Source: Gammaproteobacteria bacterium (GTDB taxonomy: Bacteria; Pseudomonadota; Gammaproteobacteria; Steroidobacterales; Steroidobacteraceae). Taken from it: a stretch of 7,801 nt of DNA. The DNA lies in NCBI GenBank assembly GCA_003156695.1, contig PMHN01000058.1, positions 7,981-15,781 of the forward strand, read 5' to 3'. Both the position numbers and the translations under genes were made by a program. The notes under the pieces were generated by a model. It was not told the origin of the DNA. It did not search any database and saw only the letters and a list, made by a program, of their open reading frames with translations. The stretch's first letter is position 1, and each line of letters opens with the position of its first letter. Shown one piece after another: positions 1 to 5,674 of this stretch.

Positions 1-1615
1 CGGCCGAAACGTTGGTGAACGTGTCATTCTTGATGTCGTTGTACGACTCCGCCACCGAGGTCAGGTGCGCGATGTCGTAGTGGTGTGCGCTGGCGTCATA
101 GGTGGCGCGGCTCGCCCAGAAGCGCGCGACCTCGCGCAGCACCGGCCACGCGTGCTCGCGCAGCCAGTCACGATCGCGCGTGGCCTGGTAGTACTGCCAC
201 TGCGCGATCGCGACGTCGGCAGTGACGTGAATCTCGGTATCCGCAAGCACCACGGCCGAGTGGGGCGTCTGGTCGCTGCCGTTCTCCGGATCCGACTCCC
301 ACGGGTACATGGCGCCCTGGAACCCGTGCTGGCGGGCGCGCTGCTGCGCAGCCTCGAGGGTGCGATCGCGGAATGCGACAAAGGACTTGGCGCGCTCGGG
401 ATGCAGCAGCAACAGCGCCGGAAACATCCAGGTATCGCTGTCCCAGAAGGCGTGACCCGAGTAGCAGGTGGTCAGGCCGCACGGGCCGAGTCCCCACGAG
501 GTATCGGGCGCCGAGCTCGCCATCAGGTAGTAGAGCTCGGAGTGGGCGAGCTGCTGGGCCTTGGTATCGCCCTCGATGAGGATGTCCGACTGCCACAGCG
601 TCTGCCAGGCAGCGCGCTGCTCGCTCAGCAGGCGCTCGAAGCCGCCATCGCGCGCCGCGCGCGCCAGCGCGAGATCCTCGGTGGCATTGCCGCCCCAGCC
701 GCTGCGCGACAGGGCGACGTACTTGGTGAAGGCGTAGGACTTGCCGCGCTCCACCTTGATGCTGACCTCGAGCGAGAGCCGATACCGATCGCGGTGCACC
801 GTCACGGCGTCGGCGCCCACCCCCTCGGGCAGGGCGACCGCTGCCGCCATCGCCATCGACAGACCCTGCTCGGCCTTACCGTCGAGCCACAGTGTGAGAG
901 AGCCGCTGTCGCCGTCGCTCGTGAGCACCTGCGTGTAGCCCGGATACCAGATCGCCGCGCGGTCAGCTGTCGCGGGCGGCTGCGCGTCGAGTGTCAGGTC
1001 GTTTGCCGCGACGGCCTCCTCCATCTCCGGACCAGTCATCTGCCCGAGCGGGAAGCGCGGCGCGTGCTCGGCCCAGAGGATCAGCGGGAACGACAGCTCC
1101 ACGATGCCGTCGTACGCCGGCGTGATCCTGAATTGCGTCGCCGCGATATGCGGCGAAGCCTCGCTCACCAGGGTGGTGACCTCGACGCCGGTCTCCCGGC
1201 CGCGATCAAGATACGTGTAGCGGGTCGTGAGCGTCCCCTCGTGCAGATCGAGGGTCTGGTGGTAGTCGCTGAAATGCCGGGGGCTGAGCGCTGCGCGGTT
1301 GAGCCACACCTGTCCCGGTCCGGGCGGTGTGGGACTGAAGTCGATCCCGGTCCAGCCCGGGACTGCCGCGGGCCGGGAAATGTCGCCCGCGGCGTAGTCC
1401 ATGAACCCCACCAGGTAGCTGTGCGTCGCTTCGGTACCGCGCGGCGCGCTCAGCGTCGAGATGTAGCCGTTGGCGAGATAGGCCGGGAAGTATGCCGGCA
1501 GATCGGCAGCTTCCGCGCTGAGGAGAAAGCTCGGGTCGGTCTCGGCCCGCGCGTCCCCCGCCGCCAAGAGCCACAGGGCAAACAACACGGAGGGCGCATA
1601 TCGAATGCTGTTCAT
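1..1615 (-). CDS. Exported GH65-type glycosidase, C-terminus cut off by window edge
   Basis: Glycoside hydrolase of the GH65 kind (trehalase, kojibiose/maltose phosphorylase and glucosylgalactosyl-hydroxylysine glucosidase relatives), expected to cleave an alpha-glucosidic bond. Translation from ATG at 1615 gives 538 residues before the edge. Residues 1-24 form a Sec signal peptide (basic start, VLFALWLLAAG core, ARA cleavage site), so it is probably periplasmic or secreted. Residues about 30-300 look like the N-terminal beta-sandwich. The barrel follows, with the family-typical HAFWDSDTWMFP (Asp392), GAMYPWES (Glu440) and EIHVTADVAIAQWQYY. Near the edge, VAESYNDIKNDTFTNV aligns with the family's DEY...N..TN segment and places Glu523 as the likely general acid. 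The start is fixed by AGGAGGT seven bases upstream. The ATG overlaps the TGA of the gene upstream, so the two are probably coupled. Whether it is a hydrolase or a phosphorylase depends on the missing C-terminal part; export favours a hydrolase. The substrate is unknown. Confidence 0.85.
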   Translation of the reverse strand, partial: MNSIRYAPSVLFALWLLAAGDARAETDPSFLLSAEAADLPAYFPAYLANGYISTLSAPRGTEATHSYLVGFMDYAAGDISRPAAVPGWTGIDFSPTPPGPGQVWLNRAALSPRHFSDYHQTLDLHEGTLTTRYTYLDRGRETGVEVTTLVSEASPHIAATQFRITPAYDGIVELSFPLILWAEHAPRFPLGQMTGPEMEEAVAANDLTLDAQPPATADRAAIWYPGYTQVLTSDGDSGSLTLWLDGKAEQGLSMAMAAAVALPEGVGADAVTVHRDRYRLSLEVSIKVERGKSYAFTKYVALSRSGWGGNATEDLALARAARDGGFERLLSEQRAAWQTLWQSDILIEGDTKAQQLAHSELYYLMASSAPDTSWGLGPCGLTTCYSGHAFWDSDTWMFPALLLLHPERAKSFVAFRDRTLEAAQQRARQHGFQGAMYPWESDPENGSDQTPHSAVVLADTEIHVTADVAIAQWQYYQATRDRDWLREHAWPVLREVARFWASRATYDASAHHYDIAHLTSVAESYNDIKNDTFTNVSA

Positions 1616-3678
1616 GGCACTACCTCCTGGGGCGGCCTCACGGCCAGGTACACGGTGCTCCACAGCTGCGCCGCGTTCGACTCATCGGCGTCCGCGGCAG
1701 CCGCGCCGAAGGGCGCGACGCGGTAACGGCCGTCGGCGAACGACCACGACCACAGTTCCGAATTGTTCATCGACCGCGTTGCCTCGATCGCCGACCACAA
1801 CAGCTGCTGCGCCTTCACGAGGTGCTCGCGCACTGCGGGCGGGAGATCGTGGCGTTCGAGCTGCCGCGCAAGCCCGGCGGCGAAGAGCGCCTGCTGCCAC
1901 GACCAGACAACGGTGCCGTGGTAGGCGTTGCGGCTGAAGTGGCCCTGGAGCGCGGGCGCACAGTACGCGGGATTTGCGACCACCATGCCGACTTGGGTCA
2001 TGAGGCCCGCCGGAAACGGGCGCATCAGCGCAGTGACGGCGCGGTCAAGGGATTGCGGTGCAGGCTCGGCGAACAGCAGCGCAAATCCCTCGTCCGAATT
2101 CATGACCGGAATCGGCTTGCCTGCGGCATCGAGCGCGATCGCATGAAAGCGCAGCTCGCCCGGCCCGAGCGCCGCGAGCGCGGGACCCGGGGGAATGCCC
2201 TGCGCGGCGGCGTAGTGCTCGACGGCGTTACTCGCCTGTTGGTGCGGGATGACGATATCGAAGGGCTGCGGCGCCATCGTGCGCCACACCTCCGCCATGC
2301 GCGCCGCACGGGCGAAGCGCGCACGATCGTCGGCCCCGAGGTAGGGGGTCAGAAGGCCGCTGGCGTCCAGCTCGGCCGCGGCTTTGACCGCCGCCGGCAC
2401 GAGCACGGCGTTGACGTCATAGGGATAGCGACCGCCTCCGATGCCGGTCTCGCTGTCGCGCCATTCACCAACGGTGTACCCGGACTTGAGGCCGATGAGA
2501 TGCGAGGCAACCGGGTCGGCGGCAAACGCTGATGCGCTCTTGAGCACGAGGCGCAGATTCATGAGCAATGCCGCACCGCGGCTCGTGCTCCGCCCGTCCG
2601 GACCCTCGACGGAGGCCGCGAGAAAGCTGCTCGCCGCGGGCCGCCCGCGAGGATCGCGCAGCAGCCACGCACTCACGACCGGCGCCAGGAGATAGTCGCT
2701 GTCGATCATCTTGTAGTCGTACACCGGAGCTGCCGAGCGCGAGCCGTCGCGCTTGAGGTGATCGAGCACTGCCTGCTCACCGATGTCCTCCTCGTGCGCC
2801 ACCTCGCCCGTCGGTGAGAGGCGCGCCAGCACCGAGGAGAGCGCCGCCTCGATCGCAGTCGGACTCAAGGCCGGCATCAGGAGCCGCACACTCATGAGCG
2901 TGTCGCGGCCGAAGTAGGTGTCGAAGCGCCAGGAGCCGGCGAGGAGCTTCTCGCGATACGCAAGGAAGGTCAGCGTGTCGCGGGCCCCGGAGTCCGACCC
3001 CGCCGCAGCGCTCAGGAGGTCCGCGCCGAAGAGCGGCGTGAGCGGCGTCTCGCCGGTGAGCGCCGTGATCGTGAGGCCGATCCGGCCGTCGGGGCCGGCG
3101 CGGATCTCGCCCTCGCGCAGCTGCCCGTCGGTGACTTCCAGAGTCAGCCGGTAGCCGGCCGCGCCGTCGAGCCGGTCGCGCGCCCAGCGGATCGTCCGAC
3201 CGGTAATGATCGACCTCGCCGCAACCCCGGGCGGCACCGGGCGGTGCTGCTGGTAGTCGCGCAGCACGCGGATGCTCGAGAGCACCGCCTCGTGGATCCT
3301 GAGCACCGGGGCATCGAGGCTGGCCTCCGCCGCGATCCCGTACAGCGCGCGCCCGTGACTGTCGGCTTCACGCACCGCGCGCGGCGCGCCCTTGAGCGTC
3401 CAGCTACGCGCGCCCGAGCGCTGCTCGAACCAGACGCCCACGCCACTGTTACCCGCCGGAAAGGCGATGAGGATCCGAGGCTGCGCGCCCGCGCGCAGCA
3501 GCAGATGCGCCGCGACCGGCCCTTCACGAAAGAGACGATTGAGGTTGAGGCCTTCCTGGACCTGAAAGTCGAGCTGCGGCTGTGGCGAGGGCGCTGCGGG
3601 TCCTGCCGTCCCCGCCCCGAGCCACGTCGAGCCGATGAGCATGACCGAGGCAGATCGCAACACGGTCACTGACTTCAC
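1612..3678 (-). CDS. Exported six-hairpin glycosidase-like protein, possibly debranching-enzyme-like
   Basis: I do not recognise an exact family. From GTG at 3678 the product is 688 residues. Residues 1 to about 28 form a Sec-type signal (KSVTVLR, then a hydrophobic SASVMLIGSTWLGAG core). Residues about 35-235 are a beta-rich N-terminal region. From about 240 the sequence resembles an (alpha/alpha)6 barrel: WRFDTYFGRDTLMS (250-263), GEVAHEEDIGE (291-301), YDYKMIDSDYLL (320-331), YPYDVNAVLVP (418-428), SDEGFALLF (528-536) and NAYHGTVVWSWQQALFAAGL (584-603). The first and last motifs recall the WGRDT and YHxGTVWPW segments of amylo-alpha-1,6-glucosidases, so an exo-acting alpha-glycosidase or debranching role is a reasonable but unproven guess. 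The GTG start is chosen because it gives a clean signal peptide and follows GAGGG by ten bases; the open frame runs further up to 3837 but would then overlap the divergent gene. It is first in an operon with the GH65 gene, overlapping it by four bases. Confident as a gene, weak on function. Confidence 0.75.
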   Translation of the reverse strand: MKSVTVLRSASVMLIGSTWLGAGTAGPAAPSPQPQLDFQVQEGLNLNRLFREGPVAAHLLLRAGAQPRILIAFPAGNSGVGVWFEQRSGARSWTLKGAPRAVREADSHGRALYGIAAEASLDAPVLRIHEAVLSSIRVLRDYQQHRPVPPGVAARSIITGRTIRWARDRLDGAAGYRLTLEVTDGQLREGEIRAGPDGRIGLTITALTGETPLTPLFGADLLSAAAGSDSGARDTLTFLAYREKLLAGSWRFDTYFGRDTLMSVRLLMPALSPTAIEAALSSVLARLSPTGEVAHEEDIGEQAVLDHLKRDGSRSAAPVYDYKMIDSDYLLAPVVSAWLLRDPRGRPAASSFLAASVEGPDGRSTSRGAALLMNLRLVLKSASAFAADPVASHLIGLKSGYTVGEWRDSETGIGGGRYPYDVNAVLVPAAVKAAAELDASGLLTPYLGADDRARFARAARMAEVWRTMAPQPFDIVIPHQQASNAVEHYAAAQGIPPGPALAALGPGELRFHAIALDAAGKPIPVMNSDEGFALLFAEPAPQSLDRAVTALMRPFPAGLMTQVGMVVANPAYCAPALQGHFSRNAYHGTVVWSWQQALFAAGLARQLERHDLPPAVREHLVKAQQLLWSAIEATRSMNNSELWSWSFADGRYRVAPFGAAAADADESNAAQLWSTVYLAVRPPQEVVP
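1622..1628 (-). promoter_or_regulatory. Strong ribosome binding site of the GH65 gene
   Basis: On the minus strand the sequence reads AGGAGGT followed by six bases and then ATG (1615-1613). This is a full match to the anti-Shine-Dalgarno core at a good distance. It lies entirely inside the last codons of the upstream gene, whose TGA (1614-1612) overlaps the ATG as ATGA. This arrangement decides the start and suggests translational coupling, with terminating ribosomes re-initiating on the GH65 gene. Confidence 0.85.
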
Positions 3679-3688
3679 GGACGGCCAA

Positions 3689-3693
3689 CCCTC
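3689..3693 (-). promoter_or_regulatory. Ribosome binding site supporting the GTG start at 3678
   Basis: The minus strand reads GAGGG, ten bases before GTG at 3678-3676. The other in-frame candidates nearby (GTG at 3669 and ATG at 3642) have no such site at a usable distance. It is a moderate match, but it selects the start that yields a proper signal peptide. Confidence 0.5.
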
Positions 3694-3717
3694 GGGGCAG
3701 CTCTTGATGGAGCGCGG

Positions 3718-3723
3718 AATATA
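3718..3723 (-). promoter_or_regulatory. Candidate -10 box for the leftward glycosidase operon
   Basis: The minus strand reads TATATT, five of six matches to TATAAT and an AT-rich island in very GC-rich DNA, about 40 bases upstream of the GTG start. The upstream -35 match is weak, so this may need an activator or may be chance. Confidence 0.25.
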
Positions 3724-3805
3724 CCTGACGAGCCGCCAAATGCCGAAGCCGGGCCGCCCCAGTAACGCGCTTCGGTGCGCGGTAATGACTTGCTTAGCCT
3801 GTGCA

Positions 3806-3817
3806 GCTCGCGCGAGC
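3806..3817. repeat. Perfect 12-bp palindrome touching the GH127 start codon
   Basis: GCTCGCGCGAGC is its own reverse complement and ends one base before ATG 3818. Directly after it, CATGAG-C-CTCATG (3817-3829) forms a second inverted repeat that contains both possible start codons. The first could be a regulator half-site pair, and the second could fold in the mRNA over the start. In DNA this GC-rich, a 12-bp palindrome can also arise by chance. Confidence 0.35.
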
Positions 3818-5653
3818 ATGAGCCTCATGAGAATCACGCGCCGCGACTTCGTGAGCCTCTCGGCGAGCGCCGCAGCGCTGGTGGGGCGCTTGCCGTGCGG
3901 CCTGAGTGCGGCTGTGCCGCGTGATGCGGCCGCGCCTACGCTCGCTGAATTCGGCTACGGTGACGTCAGCATCACGAGCGCGCTGCACAGCGCACAGCTC
4001 GAGAACACGCACGACGTGCTGATGAATCTCGACGAGGACAGTCTCCTCAAGCCCTTTCGGCAGATGGCAGGACAGACGGCCCCTGGGGCAGACCTCGGCG
4101 GCTGGTACAACTACGATCCGGACTACGACTGGCACAAGGATGATGCGGGCTTTGCCCCCGGCGCCACCTTCGGCCAGTGGGTCTCGGCGCTCGCGCGCTA
4201 TCACGCGATCACCGGCTCCCAGGCGACGCGCGATAAGGTGCTGCGTCTCAATCGTCTGTATGGCGCCACGATCGGTGGCGGGTTCTACGACAAGAACCGC
4301 TTCCCGGCCTACTGCTACGACAAGCTGGTGCTCGGGCTCATCGACTCGCATCAGCTCGCGAACGACCCGCAGGCCTTCGGCATTCTCGAGCGCACGACGA
4401 GCGCCGCCCTGCCCCATCTGCCTCCGCATGCCATCGACCGCGAGCTCCCCTGGCGACCCGGCAAGGACCAGTCCTATCGCTGGGACGAGTCGTACACCAA
4501 TCCGGAGAACTTGTTTCTCGCCTATCAGCGCGGCGCCGGGCGGCGGTATCGCGATCTCGCCGTCCGCTATCTCGACGATGCGACGTGGTTCGATGCCCTC
4601 GCGCGAGGCGAGAACGTGCTCGCCGGCAAGCACGCCTACAGCTATGTCAATTCCTTAAGCTCCGCGATGCAGGCGTATCTCACCCTCGGCAGTGACAAGC
4701 ACCTGCGGGCCGCGCGCAACGCCTTCGGGATGCTCACCGCGCAGAGCTACGCCACGGGCGGCTGGGGACCGGATGAGAAACTGGTCGCGTCGGGCGCTGA
4801 GACGCTCGCTGCGAGCCTCACGGCTACCCACAACAGCTTCGAGACTCCCTGCGGCGCCTACGCGCACTTCAAGCTCACCCGCTACCTGCTGCGGGTCACC
4901 CGCGACTCGCGTTACGGCGACAGCATGGAGCGCGTCATGTACAACACGGTGCTCGGAGCCAGGCCGCTGCGCGCGGACGGGCGCGCGTTCTATTACTCGG
5001 ACTACAACGTCTCGGGCCGCAAGGTCTACTCGAACCACCGCTTCCCGTGCTGCTCGGGCACGCTGCCGCAGGTTGCGGCCGACTACGGCATCAACGCCTG
5101 GCTGCGCGACGCGCACGGTGTGTACGTGAATCTCTACCTGCCCTCGAGCGTGCGCTGGGTCCAGGGCGGCGCGCGCTGCTCACTCGAGCAAAGCGGTGAC
5201 TACCCGTTCGCGGACACGATGTCGATCCACGTCGGAGCGTCCCGGCCGACGCAGTTCGTCGTGCGCCTGCGGATTCCCGAGTGGGCGGCCAGCGCACGCA
5301 TCGAGGTGAACGGTGAACGCTGGAGCGGCGCGGTCGAGCCCGGGCGCTTCGCCGCCATCAGCCGTGCCTGGCACGACGGCGATCGCATCGACCTCGAGCT
5401 GCCCAGGCGCTTGCGCCTCGAGCCGCTCGACTCGCGCCACAGCCAGGTGATGGCCCTCATGAGTGGCCCACTGGTGCTCTTTGCGATCGACGGCGCGGGC
5501 GAGCGAGCGCCGCCACAACGTGCCGAGCTCCTCTTAGCAAGACAGGTGGCGCCCACCCGCTGGGAGGCGCAGGTCGGCCCGGCGCCGCTTACCTTCCTGC
5601 CGTTCGTTGCGATCAACGAGGAGCCGTACTCCACGTACCTGACACTGGGCTGA
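3818..5653 (+). CDS. Tat-exported GH127/DUF1680-family glycosidase (beta-L-arabinofuranosidase-like)
   Basis: A 611-residue member of the DUF1680 superfamily, whose known members remove L-arabinofuranose or related end sugars using a cysteine nucleophile and bound zinc. The N-terminus has a twin-arginine signal, ITRRDFVSL (Arg8-Arg9) followed by an alanine-rich core, so it is exported folded, as suits a metalloenzyme. The barrel covers about residues 45-420. It holds TGGWGPDE (Glu320, candidate acid/base), FETPCGAYAHFKLTRYLL (Glu342, Cys345) and RFPCCSGT (Cys411-Cys412; the first is the candidate nucleophile). A C-terminal beta-sandwich follows (about 430-611; LRIPEWA, VNGERW, SGPLVLFAID). 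The metal motif reads E-T-P-C rather than the E-x-C of characterised Bifidobacterium longum HypBA1, so this is a divergent subgroup and the substrate should not be assumed. ATG 3818 or 3827 are both possible; neither has a good Shine-Dalgarno. An ATG at 3785 would also keep the Tat motif. It is divergent from the GH65 operon and convergent with GH31. Confidence 0.9.
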   Translation: MSLMRITRRDFVSLSASAAALVGRLPCGLSAAVPRDAAAPTLAEFGYGDVSITSALHSAQLENTHDVLMNLDEDSLLKPFRQMAGQTAPGADLGGWYNYDPDYDWHKDDAGFAPGATFGQWVSALARYHAITGSQATRDKVLRLNRLYGATIGGGFYDKNRFPAYCYDKLVLGLIDSHQLANDPQAFGILERTTSAALPHLPPHAIDRELPWRPGKDQSYRWDESYTNPENLFLAYQRGAGRRYRDLAVRYLDDATWFDALARGENVLAGKHAYSYVNSLSSAMQAYLTLGSDKHLRAARNAFGMLTAQSYATGGWGPDEKLVASGAETLAASLTATHNSFETPCGAYAHFKLTRYLLRVTRDSRYGDSMERVMYNTVLGARPLRADGRAFYYSDYNVSGRKVYSNHRFPCCSGTLPQVAADYGINAWLRDAHGVYVNLYLPSSVRWVQGGARCSLEQSGDYPFADTMSIHVGASRPTQFVVRLRIPEWAASARIEVNGERWSGAVEPGRFAAISRAWHDGDRIDLELPRRLRLEPLDSRHSQVMALMSGPLVLFAIDGAGERAPPQRAELLLARQVAPTRWEAQVGPAPLTFLPFVAINEEPYSTYLTLG

Positions 5654-5663
5654 GCGTCAGCCC
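5647..5663. terminator. Hairpin at the convergent junction, over the GH127 stop codon
   Basis: GGGCTGA-GCG-TCAGCCC is a perfect 7-bp stem with a 3-base loop. Its left arm ends with the TGA stop of the GH127 gene (5651-5653). The two convergent genes stop only 21 bases apart, so one hairpin could serve both directions. No T-run follows on either strand, so it is not a classical intrinsic terminator; it may instead pause polymerase or protect 3' ends. Confidence 0.4.
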
Positions 5664-5674
5664 CCACGACACGG

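Larger units (their letters stand above)
3679..3817. promoter_or_regulatory. Divergent intergenic region between the GH operon and the GH127 gene
   Basis: These 139 bases separate two outward-facing transcription units and must hold promoters for both unless transcription starts inside a gene. The best candidate for the leftward operon is TATATT on the minus strand (3723-3718), which would give a leader of about 30 bases before GTG 3678. Its -35 partner is poor (TTCGGC at an 18-base spacing). For the rightward gene I find no convincing -35/-10 pair. A perfect 12-bp palindrome (3806-3817) abuts the GH127 ATG and could be an operator. Shared control of both sides by one regulator is possible but not shown. 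Confidence 0.4.

Noticed and set aside
65..1726. Long plus-strand open frame of 553 codons opposite the GH65 gene
   Set aside because: The product is arginine-, valine- and alanine-rich with no family resemblance. The opposite strand encodes a clear GH65 protein with signal peptide, motifs and Shine-Dalgarno. Long antisense frames are common in GC-rich DNA.
3704..3725. TTGATG ... TATACC as a rightward promoter
   Set aside because: The spacer between the hexamers is only about 10 bases, far from the usual 16-18, so it is not a credible sigma-70 promoter.
3635..3817. Extension of the GH127 gene upstream to ATG 3635
   Set aside because: It would add 61 residues before the Tat signal, overlap the divergent gene's start, and put the twin-arginine motif too far from the N-terminus.
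3679..3837. Extension of gene 2 upstream to ATG 3837
   Set aside because: It would bury the signal peptide about 53 residues in and overlap the divergent GH127 start. GTG 3678 has a Shine-Dalgarno and gives a proper signal sequence.
3794..4633. Minus-strand 279-codon frame opposite the GH127 gene
   Set aside because: It is low in recognisable structure and lies opposite the well-supported GH127 coding region, so it is treated as an antisense shadow.
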